Assembly: GCA_913043285.1 (NCBI GenBank)
Contig: CAJWML010000021.1
Location: forward strand, 8,894-72,893
Source of the DNA: CAKZNE01 sp002695025
GTDB lineage: Bacteria; Bacteroidota; Bacteroidia; Flavobacteriales; Schleiferiaceae
Length of the DNA: 64,000 nt
Direction of reading: 5' to 3'
The notes under the pieces were generated by a model. That model did no database searches. It had not been told where the DNA came from and saw nothing but the letters and a program-made list of their open reading frames with translations. Below are positions 26,108-33,914 of the stretch, piece by piece (within the stretch, counting starts at the first letter, position 1; each line of letters opens with the position of its first letter). A program made the position numbers and the translations under genes.

Positions 26108-26671
26108 ATGAAAACCCGTGTTTTTATGACTGGAGCTATGGCTCTTTCTTTACTCTCCTCTTGTGATAAGGATGACAACAAACCTACCCTTGAAAACGAA
26201 GAAGAACTCATCACCACCGTTGTAGTACATCTGACCCCTATGGGTGGCGGACAGGAAATTACCTTCAGTTCGGTTGACAATGATGGTAATGGCCCTACCG
26301 CACCGGTGGTTACTACGGAGCCATTGGATTCTGGTATTACTTATTCCGTAGCGCTGGAGTTCCTGAATGAAACCAAAAATCCGGCAGAAGATATAACGGC
26401 AGAAATCAAGGCCGAGGGAGATGAACACCAGGTATTCTACCTGTTTGATAACAGCCTGAGCGTAAGCCTGGAATATACGGATAAGGATGTAAATGGCAAG
26501 CCTATTGGCTTGTCGGCAGACCTGGAAACTCTGCAGCCCGGATCCGGTGAACTGACCGTAGTACTGAGGCATCAACCGGATAAGAATGCTTCGGGAGTTA
26601 GCGATGGCCTGATCAACAATGCAGGTGGAGAAACCGATGTAGAAGCTGTTTTCCCCCTAACCATACAATAG
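26108..26671 (+). CDS. Lipoprotein partner of the TonB receptor
   Basis: 187 residues from the ATG at 26108 (an ATG 21 bp upstream is also in frame and would overlap the receptor stop). Lipobox LLSSC followed by DKDDNK, i.e. an outer-membrane-sorted lipoprotein. The body is beta-rich with repeated short units (VVVHLTPMGGGQEITFSSVD, YSVALEFLNETKNPAEDIT, GELTVVLRHQPDKNASGV). Proteins of this sort occur beside this receptor type in the phylum and have been loosely labelled periplasmic-binding-like. Likely substrate capture or receptor assembly; no defined ligand site seen. Confidence 0.8.
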   Translation: MKTRVFMTGAMALSLLSSCDKDDNKPTLENEEELITTVVVHLTPMGGGQEITFSSVDNDGNGPTAPVVTTEPLDSGITYSVALEFLNETKNPAEDITAEIKAEGDEHQVFYLFDNSLSVSLEYTDKDVNGKPIGLSADLETLQPGSGELTVVLRHQPDKNASGVSDGLINNAGGETDVEAVFPLTIQ

Positions 26672-26687
26672 GCAAGCATCTGATTTG

Positions 26688-26695
26688 TAATTTTG
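26688..26695 (+). promoter_or_regulatory. -7 promoter element (TAATTTTG) of the HMA-AraC regulator
   Basis: Exact TAnnTTTG match whose last base is 8 bp before the ATG at 26704, so the message would have almost no leader. Confidence 0.55.
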
Positions 26696-26703
26696 AGTTC
26701 CTT

Positions 26704-27270
26704 ATGCAATCCGAACTCTTTATTAAAAATATGGTGTGTGACCGCTGTAAGCGCAGTGTAGAACACATTTTTAAAAAGCTGAACCTCCCCCGTAACGAAG
26801 TTCGTTTGGGGGAGGTTTCACTTCCCCGTGAACTTACACCTCAGGAAACTCAAAGCCTGGCCCAAGCCCTTATACAGGAAGGTTTTGAATTACTCGAAGA
26901 CCGGGACAGCCGCTTGATCAGCCAGATAAAAGCACTGGTCATCAATTACATCCAGCAGGCTGATGCACCGGAAAGCACTTCCCTGAGCAGTTGGTTGAGC
27001 CAGAACCTGAATAAAGAATATTCTTCCCTGAGCAAGCTTTTCAGCCAGGTGGAAGGACGTACTATTGAAAACTTTCACCTGGAGCAACGAATAGAAAAAG
27101 CCAAGGAATTGCTGGTCTACAATGAGCTCACTCTTTCCGAAATTGCCTTTCAGCTCAATTATAGTAGCGTAGCCCACCTATCCTCCCAATTTAAAAAGAT
27201 AACCGGCCTTACCCCCACCGGATTCAAAAAGCTTGGAAGCAAAGGGCGCAAGCCACTGGACAAAGTATAA
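26704..27270 (+). CDS. HMA-like metal-sensing domain fused to AraC-type DNA-binding domain
   Basis: 188 residues. Residues 1-65 resemble a heavy-metal-associated fold: FIKNMVCDRCKRSVEHIF with Cys12 and Cys15, then a typical beta-alpha-beta pattern (EVRLGEVSLPREL, AQALIQEGFELLED). Residues about 80-185 are an AraC/XylS helix-turn-helix pair (RIEKAKELLVYNELTLSEIA, YSSVAHLSSQFKKITGLTPT). This layout suggests direct metal sensing through the CxxC pair and control of the neighbouring metal genes. It is too short to hold the usual AraC sensor domain. A strong hairpin is encoded inside the gene (26782-26817). Confidence 0.88.
   Translation: MQSELFIKNMVCDRCKRSVEHIFKKLNLPRNEVRLGEVSLPRELTPQETQSLAQALIQEGFELLEDRDSRLISQIKALVINYIQQADAPESTSLSSWLSQNLNKEYSSLSKLFSQVEGRTIENFHLEQRIEKAKELLVYNELTLSEIAFQLNYSSVAHLSSQFKKITGLTPTGFKKLGSKGRKPLDKV
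26782..26817 (+). repeat. Strong hairpin inside the HMA-AraC coding sequence
   Basis: Perfect 10-bp arms aacctccccc/gggggaggtt enclose an inner stem aacga/tcgtt. It lies about 80 bases after the start codon. Could influence translation or early termination, or be chance within codons for LNLPRNEVRLGEV. Confidence 0.7.
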
Positions 27271-27312
27271 ACCGAATCCTTAATTGTATAAACTTCAGCT
27301 AATTCATATTTT

Positions 27313-27320
27313 TATCTTTG
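27313..27320 (+). promoter_or_regulatory. -7 promoter element (TATCTTTG) of the HYC_CC_PP gene
   Basis: Exact TAnnTTTG match ending 5 bp before the GTG at 27326; a TTG occurs upstream (27284) with a long 26-bp spacer. Implies a leaderless transcript and supports the GTG start over the TTG 42 bp further upstream. Confidence 0.6.
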
Positions 27321-27325
27321 TACCT

Positions 27326-27760
27326 GTGAAAAAGCTGAAAGCCATACTTTCCTTTGTATTGACCGGCATTTTAATTTTTGCCACTGCCGGTTTTTCGGTA
27401 AGCCGGCATTATTGCATGGGAACTCTGGTTACCGAAGACTTTTTCGAATTACCTGCCCAGCATCCGGACGATGAACACTTTCAGTGTGCAGGCATGGAAG
27501 ATCACCACCCCGGAGAAGAGAAACTGTTAAACAGCTGTTGCGAAGATGAAGTGATCCTCATCAGCGGCATCGATGTGCAGAGCTTTTCCAAGAGATCTTC
27601 AGTCCTCAACCTGGATTTTTTCAAAGCATTTATTTACACTTTCCAAAGCACCGGCCTGACGGAGGTATTCAGCCCGGTCACCTATTCTCTGCCACCCCCT
27701 GACACGGGTACGCGCTCGGGATTGCAGATACTGCTTTGGGTACAACGTTTTCTTATTTAG
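27326..27760 (+). CDS. HYC_CC_PP family secreted protein
   Basis: 144 residues from GTG 27326. The three family marks are all visible: His28-Tyr29-Cys30 just after the signal-like helix (HYCMG), Cys71-Cys72 (NSCCEDE) and Pro123-125 (SLPPPDT). Additional possible ligands are Cys54, Met57 and His60-His61 (CAGMEDHH). The family is found in Bacteroidota near metal genes; function is not established. The soft ligand set (Cys, His, Met) favours copper. It is flanked by the HMA-AraC regulator and an HMA protein, all on the same strand. Confidence 0.88.
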   Translation: MKKLKAILSFVLTGILIFATAGFSVSRHYCMGTLVTEDFFELPAQHPDDEHFQCAGMEDHHPGEEKLLNSCCEDEVILISGIDVQSFSKRSSVLNLDFFKAFIYTFQSTGLTEVFSPVTYSLPPPDTGTRSGLQILLWVQRFLI

Positions 27761-27772
27761 ATGATCTATCCC

Positions 27773-27786
27773 GGTAGATAACTACC
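27773..27786. promoter_or_regulatory. Candidate operator GGTAG-N4-CTACC upstream of the HMA-protein gene
   Basis: Perfect 5-bp arms around ATAA, centred about 25 bp upstream of the -7 element at 27805, i.e. near the -33 region of the HMA-protein promoter. A possible site for the HMA-AraC regulator; short enough to be chance. Confidence 0.35.
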
Positions 27787-27804
27787 ACCGTTTGACCCAC
27801 AATT

Positions 27805-27812
27805 TATGTTTG
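27805..27812 (+). promoter_or_regulatory. -7 promoter element (TATGTTTG) of the HMA-protein gene
   Basis: Exact TAnnTTTG match 19 bp upstream of the ATG at 27832. Confidence 0.5.
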
Positions 27813-27831
27813 AATAGAAAATCTGAATATC

Positions 27832-28197
27832 ATGAAAACCTTAAATAAATTTTTTCTTACTTTTTCCAGTATCCTGGCCTTCGTATCCGTTCAGCCAGCC
27901 CTTGCCCAATCCGAAACTGACACTACCATGATGGTGAATGGTGTTTGTGAAATGTGCAAAATGACCATCGAGAAGGCTGCCGACATCAAAGGCGTATCCA
28001 AAGCTGAATGGGATGTGGAAAGCAAGATACTTACTCTTGTTTACGACCGTGAAGTTACTTCGTTGGAAGCCATAAGCACTTCTATCAATGAGTCGGGATA
28101 CGACACAGAATTCAATACCGCCAGTGATGAGGCCTACAAAAGCCTCCATAAGTGTTGCTACTATCGCGATCCGGAAGTAGTTAAAACACACCAGTAA
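27832..28197 (+). CDS. Secreted heavy-metal-associated (HMA) domain protein
   Basis: 121 residues. Signal peptide ending VQPALAQ, then a single HMA fold with the metal-binding loop NGVCEMCKMTIEKAA (Cys39, Cys42) and the fold's second half (GYDTEFNTASDEAYKSL). After the fold comes an extra C-terminal motif HKCCYYRD with Cys108-Cys109. HMA domains bind Cu(I), Zn or Cd; an exported one is likely a periplasmic chaperone or scavenger. The following TonB receptor starts 18 bp downstream and also has a CC pair in its plug, suggesting hand-over between them. Confidence 0.92.
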   Translation: MKTLNKFFLTFSSILAFVSVQPALAQSETDTTMMVNGVCEMCKMTIEKAADIKGVSKAEWDVESKILTLVYDREVTSLEAISTSINESGYDTEFNTASDEAYKSLHKCCYYRDPEVVKTHQ

Positions 28198-28215
28198 CCA
28201 GCAGAAGCACATATT

Positions 28216-30456
28216 ATGAAGACATTCAGGCTTCTGCTTGCAGCAATTGCATGTCCCCTCCTGGGGTTCGCCCAGATTAGCGGCACCATAAAAGGACTGG
28301 ACAACGGAAAAGAAGTTCCCTTACCCGGGGCTAATGTTTACTGGGAAGGTACCGAAACCGGTACAACCACCGGAAATGACGGATCCTACACCCTTGAAAA
28401 AGCAGCCGGGAGCAACACCCTTAGAGTAAGCTTTTTAGGGTATCAGGCACAATCCAAAATTGTGATATCCCGCAAAGGCACCATGAACTTTACACTCCAG
28501 CCCTCCGGGTATGAGTTGGAAGGAGCTGAAGTTGTGGGTAAGGTTGATGCCACTACCATAGATATTACCAAGGCCGGGCTTTCCTATAAGATTGATGACA
28601 AGGAATTGCGTAAAGCAGCCTGTTGCAATCTCAGTGAAAGTTTTGAGACCAACGCCTCGGTTGATGTTTCTTTTACGGATGCCGTTACGGGAACCCGGCA
28701 AATTGAAATGTTGGGGTTGGCGGGAAAATATGCTCTCATCCAAAGAGAGAACATACCTTTTGCCCGTGGCCTTAACTCTAATTCCGGACTTACTTACATA
28801 CCCGGTCCATTTGTAGAAAGCTTACAGCTCACCAAGGGCTTAAGCTCGGTTTTGAACGGCTACGAGAGCATTACAGGCCAGATAAACGTGGAATTTTACA
28901 AACCGGAAACTGCACCACGACTTTACCTGAATGCTTTTGGCAACCAAGGGAGCCGTGCTGAGCTCAATGTGATGTCGGCCCTGCCCGTCAATCAACACTT
29001 ATCCACCGCCATAATGGCCCACGCCAGCTCTATCAGCATTCCGCGTGATGGCAATAATGATGGTTTTGCGGACATTCCTACCGGTAGCCAACTAAACTTC
29101 ATGAACCGCTGGCATTTCAAGAACCCTGAAAGTGGCTGGGAAGGGCAGATCGGCCTTTCGGCCATCCGCAATAAAAAGCTCAGCGGACAAATGGAATACC
29201 TGGAAAATGATCATCCTTCTGACACCCTTTGGGGCTATGAATCAGAAGGGCGCAGAGTGGAGCTTTTCGGCAAAAATGGCTATGTTTTTAAAGACCAACC
29301 CTTTCGTAGCCTGGGGATTATCTACAGTTTAACGTACCAGGATCACACAGGGCGGTTTGGGAAACGATTCCATCGGGGAGAACAACGCAGCGCTTATCTC
29401 AACACTATCTATCAGGATATCATAGGTAGTACGATTCATAAATATCGCACCGGAGTATCTTTTCAGATGGATAATGTTTTGGACCGCTTAACACGCCCTG
29501 ACCTGGAAGACCCCTTATATAACCAGGAGCGTACAGAGATAGTACCGGGCGCCTATTTTGAATATACCTTTGAACCTGATCCGAAGTTTACCTTGGTGGC
29601 AGGTGTTCGGGGAGATTACAACAGCTACTTTGAGCAAGCCTATATCACCCCCCGGCTGAACATGCGGTATTCTCTTTCGGAGTCTACTACTTTCCGTTTA
29701 GGTGGTGGGCGCGGACAGCGCACCCCTAATGTGATGATGGAAAACCTCAACCTTCTCGCATCCAGCAGGTTTATGGATTTCGGGGTAGCACAACTACCCG
29801 AAATAGCCTGGAATAGCGGAGCCAGTGTGGTGCAGGACGTGCAACTTGCCGGGAATAAGCTGAAGCTTACAGTAGATGCCTTTTACACCTGGTTTGAAAA
29901 CAAACTGGTAGCTGACCTTGACCTTGGTCCTGCTACAGCCTACCTACTCAATACGGAAGGAAGCCGTTCATTGAGTGTACTGGGACAGATCGATTACGAA
30001 TTGTTCACCAATTTTGACGTACGGTTAGCGTACAAATACCTCAACTCCAAAGAACAATTCATCAGCGGCTTAAGGCAGAGCTACCTGATACCGCAGCACC
30101 GCGCTTTCACCAACCTGGCGTATCAAACGGAAAACCAGTGGAAGTTTGACCTTACGCTAAACTGGTTTGGCTCCAAACGCCTACCAAACAGCGAGTCCAG
30201 CCCACTGGAATTTCAAAGAGCCGGGCAGTCGCCTGGTTTCTTCACCATGAACACACAGGTAAACAAAGCCTTTAAAAACGGTTTGGAAGTGTTTGTTGGG
30301 GTAGATAACCTCCTGGACTTTCGCCAGGACAACCCTATTGTGAACGCCAACAATCCCTACGATCCCTATTTTGACACCAACTTTACCTGGGGACCGGTAT
30401 TCGGGCGTAATATATACGCTGGTTTGTATTACACCCTTCCGGATAAGAAAGATTAG
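28216..30456 (+). CDS. TonB-dependent receptor with CC pair in the plug domain
   Basis: 746 residues. Signal peptide (CPLLGFAQ), carboxypeptidase-like domain (about 22-95: KEVPLPGANVYWEGTETGTT, LRVSFLGYQAQSKIVI), plug with Cys136-Cys137 in KAACCNLSESFETNASVDV, then IEMLGLAGKYALIQRENIP and LTKGLSSVLNGYESITGQIN, and a full barrel ending in an aromatic-rich segment (NIYAGLYYTLPDKKD). The adjacent cysteines in the plug are unusual for a TonB receptor and match the CC pairs of the two upstream proteins. A thiophilic metal or metal chelate substrate is inferred. Confidence 0.93.
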   Translation: MKTFRLLLAAIACPLLGFAQISGTIKGLDNGKEVPLPGANVYWEGTETGTTTGNDGSYTLEKAAGSNTLRVSFLGYQAQSKIVISRKGTMNFTLQPSGYELEGAEVVGKVDATTIDITKAGLSYKIDDKELRKAACCNLSESFETNASVDVSFTDAVTGTRQIEMLGLAGKYALIQRENIPFARGLNSNSGLTYIPGPFVESLQLTKGLSSVLNGYESITGQINVEFYKPETAPRLYLNAFGNQGSRAELNVMSALPVNQHLSTAIMAHASSISIPRDGNNDGFADIPTGSQLNFMNRWHFKNPESGWEGQIGLSAIRNKKLSGQMEYLENDHPSDTLWGYESEGRRVELFGKNGYVFKDQPFRSLGIIYSLTYQDHTGRFGKRFHRGEQRSAYLNTIYQDIIGSTIHKYRTGVSFQMDNVLDRLTRPDLEDPLYNQERTEIVPGAYFEYTFEPDPKFTLVAGVRGDYNSYFEQAYITPRLNMRYSLSESTTFRLGGGRGQRTPNVMMENLNLLASSRFMDFGVAQLPEIAWNSGASVVQDVQLAGNKLKLTVDAFYTWFENKLVADLDLGPATAYLLNTEGSRSLSVLGQIDYELFTNFDVRLAYKYLNSKEQFISGLRQSYLIPQHRAFTNLAYQTENQWKFDLTLNWFGSKRLPNSESSPLEFQRAGQSPGFFTMNTQVNKAFKNGLEVFVGVDNLLDFRQDNPIVNANNPYDPYFDTNFTWGPVFGRNIYAGLYYTLPDKKD

Positions 30457-30462
30457 GAACCA

Positions 30463-30486
30463 TTCCCGCGCCTGAAGGCGCGGGAA
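30463..30486 (+). terminator. GC-rich stem-loop between TonB receptor and CDF transporter
   Basis: Perfect 10-bp stem ttcccgcgcc/ggcgcgggaa with a TGAA tetraloop, 6 bp after the receptor stop. There is no T-run after it, so it may be an RNA-stabilising or attenuating structure and not a classic terminator. Confidence 0.6.
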
Positions 30487-30515
30487 CTTCCTCCTTCCAA
30501 ACCTGTTTTATCAAT

Positions 30516-31394
30516 ATGGCCCATCAACATGATCATCCTTCCGGCAAAAACCTGAGGCTGGCTTTTTTCCTGAACGTGGGTTTTACGATCCTCGAAATTA
30601 TTGGTGGATTAATCACCAACAGCGTGGCTATTCTTTCGGATGCCCTGCACGATCTTGGTGACAGCCTTTCGTTAGGTGTATCCTGGTTCCTGGACCGCAA
30701 ATCGACCAGGGAGGCTAACAGCCGCTTTACCTTTGGCTATAAACGCTTTTCTCTCCTCGGGGCGCTCATTAACAGCCTGGTACTGATAGCTGGCTCCGTT
30801 TTCGTAATCTCCGAAGCCCTTCAGCGGCTCCAAAATCCTGAAACCACAGATGCGCGTGGGATGGTGATCTTTGCACTGATAGGTGTTACCGTGAACGGTT
30901 ATGCCGCCTGGAAACTGAGTTCCGGAAAGACCTTAAACGAAAAGGTAGTTTCGTGGCACCTGGTAGAAGATGTGCTGGGATGGGTGGCAGTACTTATTGT
31001 AAGTATCGTTCTGCTATTTACGGACTGGTACTTCCTGGACCCCGCCCTTTCCATACTCATTACCGTGTATGTACTCTACAATGTGATAAGACGTTTACGG
31101 GAAACGCTCTATGTATTCCTGCAAGCTAAACCGGGCGAGATAGACCTGGAGGAAGTGATCCGAAAGATAAAAGAAGACCCTAAGGTAAAGTCCCTTCACC
31201 ACACCCACCTTTGGAGCCTTGACGGAGAACACCATGTATTTACCACGCATGTGCAACTTCAGGATGTACAATCATTCAGTGAAATTGTGGCCTGCAAGGA
31301 AAGACTGAAGGAAATGTTGAAGCGTGAATACCACTTTTCACATTATACCATTGAAACCGAACTGGACCAGGAAAGCTGCTCCCTGAACGATTAA
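30516..31394 (+). CDS. Cation diffusion facilitator (CDF) family metal efflux transporter
   Basis: 292 residues, six membrane segments. The intramembrane Zn/Cd site motifs HxxxD are present twice: HDLGD in membrane segment 2 (SDALHDLGDSLSLG) and HLVED in segment 5 (VVSWHLVEDVLGW). N-terminal MAHQHDHPSG is a short His-rich loop, and the C-terminal cytoplasmic domain carries HHTHLWSLDGEHHVFTTHV. The HxxxD pairing fits Zn/Cd/Co type CDFs. It is the last gene of the metal island; its stop overlaps the convergent nucleoid-protein gene by 4 bp. Role: expel excess metal from the cytoplasm. Confidence 0.95.
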   Translation: MAHQHDHPSGKNLRLAFFLNVGFTILEIIGGLITNSVAILSDALHDLGDSLSLGVSWFLDRKSTREANSRFTFGYKRFSLLGALINSLVLIAGSVFVISEALQRLQNPETTDARGMVIFALIGVTVNGYAAWKLSSGKTLNEKVVSWHLVEDVLGWVAVLIVSIVLLFTDWYFLDPALSILITVYVLYNVIRRLRETLYVFLQAKPGEIDLEEVIRKIKEDPKVKSLHHTHLWSLDGEHHVFTTHVQLQDVQSFSEIVACKERLKEMLKREYHFSHYTIETELDQESCSLND

Positions 31395-32428
31395 TTTTCT
31401 TCCTCGTAAAACAGCTTATAATATTTACGACCCCCGTCATCGGTGCCTTTTTCGATCATTTCGCGATTACCGTGGATGTATACATGAAAATTCTTGTCCA
31501 GCTTCAACACGCTTTTGAATATGCGTGACTTTTTCTTTACCGCCTCCGGGGCAATGTTAAAGGATTCATGGAACTGGAGGTTATCACGATCGTTCTCCTC
31601 GGCATAGCTCTTAAAGCGATCTATGGTTCCTTCATCCTGGAACACCTGTTCATTGAAGTCATCGTAATCAAAAGCCTCGGATTCCTTGAAATAATTCAGG
31701 GAACGGTTCAACAGGTCAATGCTGTCCTGGCGCTCCAGTGGCTTCTCACTATCCAGGTCTTTTTCGATAAAGTTCTTGGTGAGAGACAATATTGAAGAGG
31801 TTTTCAAATATTCTGTAGAACGTGGTTTTACTTTCAGAAAATCGTCAAACCAGTATTTGGCCTCTTCCCCTTTATTGAGATTGTCTACCGCCAGCACCTG
31901 GTAGCCGTCTTCCCCATCCTGGTTAAAAACCAGGCAGGCCTTATCCACTTTAAAAGGGCTGATCCCGGAATAACTGAATACATCAATGGTTTCATCCTGC
32001 TCTTCGGTAAAGAAAAAGGGTTGTTTTTTCTCCGATTTAAAAAGGCCGATGGCATCCGAGGTAAGGGAACCGAAAGTGAGACTCTTAAAATAGATTATAA
32101 ACAGCTCCCCCGACTTGATATTGGGGTGCTGAGAATGTTCATACAGGAGTTTAGCCAAGGCCCCGGAACGGTTGTTAAAGGTTTCCGGATCCCTGAAAAT
32201 GTCGCGACAAATGCTATATACATTATTCAGTTCCAGCTCGGCCGGGTGGGTAAATCGATGGAATTCCGGGGTTTTAAAAGCCGAGTACAGGTAATTCCAA
32301 AGCTGTTTTTCAGTAGCGGGGTCCATCCCCGAGGGATGGGTACTGACCTGTAAATGGTCTTCTTTCAGGCGGTTACCCACATAGTGGATCATAACGGAAA
32401 CGATGGAACTGAGGGTATTATCGAACAT
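31391..32428 (-). CDS. Nucleoid-associated protein, NdpA/YejK family
   Basis: 345 residues, close to the length of E. coli YejK (335). Family-like segments: SGALAKLLYEHSQHPNIKSG, LFIIYFKSLTFG and a later VDKACLVFNQDGEDGYQVL. YejK-type proteins associate with the nucleoid; their molecular function is unclear. The match here is by overall pattern, so it is moderately sure. Convergent with the CDF gene (4-bp overlap). Confidence 0.78.
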   Translation of the reverse strand: MFDNTLSSIVSVMIHYVGNRLKEDHLQVSTHPSGMDPATEKQLWNYLYSAFKTPEFHRFTHPAELELNNVYSICRDIFRDPETFNNRSGALAKLLYEHSQHPNIKSGELFIIYFKSLTFGSLTSDAIGLFKSEKKQPFFFTEEQDETIDVFSYSGISPFKVDKACLVFNQDGEDGYQVLAVDNLNKGEEAKYWFDDFLKVKPRSTEYLKTSSILSLTKNFIEKDLDSEKPLERQDSIDLLNRSLNYFKESEAFDYDDFNEQVFQDEGTIDRFKSYAEENDRDNLQFHESFNIAPEAVKKKSRIFKSVLKLDKNFHVYIHGNREMIEKGTDDGGRKYYKLFYEEEN

Positions 32429-32558
32429 AAAACAGAATTAGCGCAGCAAATATCTGTAATGACCCGGTGAAAACCTGAGTTTGGATGGCACAACAATTAT
32501 TCTTTGCACGTACAGTTAATGGATTGGTAGCTTAACTTTCATTTAAGTTTAAAAACCT

Positions 32559-33605
32559 TTGAAGAAGAACTCCTCTATCCCCAACCCTCCCCGCAGGAGT
32601 TATGCGTGGATGTTAGCATTAGCTGGCCTGATTGCCGGAGGCCTGATTGTATGGGTATTTAAACCGGAGCCTGTTCCTGTTCCCTCTCCGGCCAAAACCC
32701 CGCAACCTCAGACAAAAACTTCCGGAAGCTTTCTGAACCCTGGTGCTGCTTCTACGGACTACCGTAAATATGACCCCAGCGAATTAAAGGGTATTCGCGC
32801 GAAAATTGAACAAAACTTAAAGGGACAGCAAAATACGGTGGCACTCTACTTTCGCGATCTCACCAATGATCAATGGTGGGGGATCAACGAAACGGAAGTC
32901 TTCAGCCCGGCCAGCCTCATGAAGGTTCCGGTCATGATTGCCATCCTGAAATTTGAAGATCAAAACCCGGGAGTCCTCAGTCAAACCATAACCTACGAAG
33001 GTGCCAGGGAGCAACTGTATAAAAAGCCGGTGAATGCCCAAAGCCCGATGATGCCTGGAAGCAGCTATAAGGTAGAGCAACTGTTGAACATAATGATCAC
33101 GGCTTCTGATAATGAAGCGACCATACTATTGATGAAATTCCTGGATCAAAGATCTCCAGGCTTTCGCAAAAAGGTGGAGGAAGAACTGGACTTCCGGACC
33201 CCGGCAGGAGGAGGTTCTCAAAAGGATTTTGTGACCGTAAGGCGGTATTCTGCCTTCTTTCGCACTCTATACAATGCCTCCTACCTCTCAGAGGCAATGT
33301 CAGACAAGGCACTGGCCATTTTAGCACATTCCGGTTTTGGGTTTGGCATACGTCAGGCCATACCTCCCCAGGTGCGGGTAAGCCATAAATATGGCTACCG
33401 GCAGATCAACGCTACGAGCCATCAGTACCATCACTTTGCCATTGTATATCATAGCCGGAAACCTTTCCTGCTGGGTATTATGACTAAAGGCACCGATCCA
33501 AACAAATTGAAAACCCAGATCACCGCCTTGGCCGAAATGATCTACCGTGAAGTGGATACGCAAACAAGCGGATCAGGCGGTTACCTGGAAAGGGACCTGG
33601 AATGA
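32559..33605 (+). CDS. Class A beta-lactamase-like serine hydrolase, membrane-anchored
   Basis: 348 residues from TTG; an internal ATG (WMLALAGLI) is the alternative. One N-terminal membrane helix, a proline-rich linker (PVPVPSPAKTPQPQTK), then a penicillin-recognising domain: SxxK at Ser119 (PASLMKVP), SDN in ITASDNEATILL and a KYG triad in place of KTG (SHKYGYR). The usual Glu166 omega-loop of true class A enzymes is not evident. Could be a weak beta-lactamase, a peptidoglycan-related hydrolase or an esterase. It ends 2 bp before the convergent rhodanese gene. Confidence 0.85.
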   Translation: MKKNSSIPNPPRRSYAWMLALAGLIAGGLIVWVFKPEPVPVPSPAKTPQPQTKTSGSFLNPGAASTDYRKYDPSELKGIRAKIEQNLKGQQNTVALYFRDLTNDQWWGINETEVFSPASLMKVPVMIAILKFEDQNPGVLSQTITYEGAREQLYKKPVNAQSPMMPGSSYKVEQLLNIMITASDNEATILLMKFLDQRSPGFRKKVEEELDFRTPAGGGSQKDFVTVRRYSAFFRTLYNASYLSEAMSDKALAILAHSGFGFGIRQAIPPQVRVSHKYGYRQINATSHQYHHFAIVYHSRKPFLLGIMTKGTDPNKLKTQITALAEMIYREVDTQTSGSGGYLERDLE

Positions 33606-33606
33606 T

Positions 33607-33912
33607 CTAGGACAACTTGCACTGCAGGCTCATCCATCCGCCACCATTGTGTACTTCAGTAAAACCTTTGGATTTAAGGATGCTTTTGGCGGAGGCACTG
33701 CGCATACCTGAAGCACAGCAGGTAATGATCGCTTTGTCTTTTTTGATCTTAGCCAACCTCGAAGACAGCTCGTTAAGAGGAATATTTACGGACCCCTTTA
33801 CGTGGCCAGTCTGGTATTCACCTTTGGTGCGTACATCAATAATCTGGGCACCGTCCTTTACCAATTGGGCATAATCTGTTTTGGGGCCCAGCCCGAACAA
33901 TTTTCTAAACAT
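33607..33912 (-). CDS. Rhodanese-like domain protein (single domain), copy 1
   Basis: 101 residues. A sulfurtransferase domain with the active-site loop CCASGMRSAS, where the second cysteine is the nucleophile, plus AQIIDVRTKGEYQTGHVKGS at the N-terminal side. Moves sulfane sulfur between thiols. Last gene of a five-gene minus-strand sulfur operon. Confidence 0.93.
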   Translation of the reverse strand: MFRKLFGLGPKTDYAQLVKDGAQIIDVRTKGEYQTGHVKGSVNIPLNELSSRLAKIKKDKAIITCCASGMRSASAKSILKSKGFTEVHNGGGWMSLQCKLS

Positions 33913-33914
33913 AA

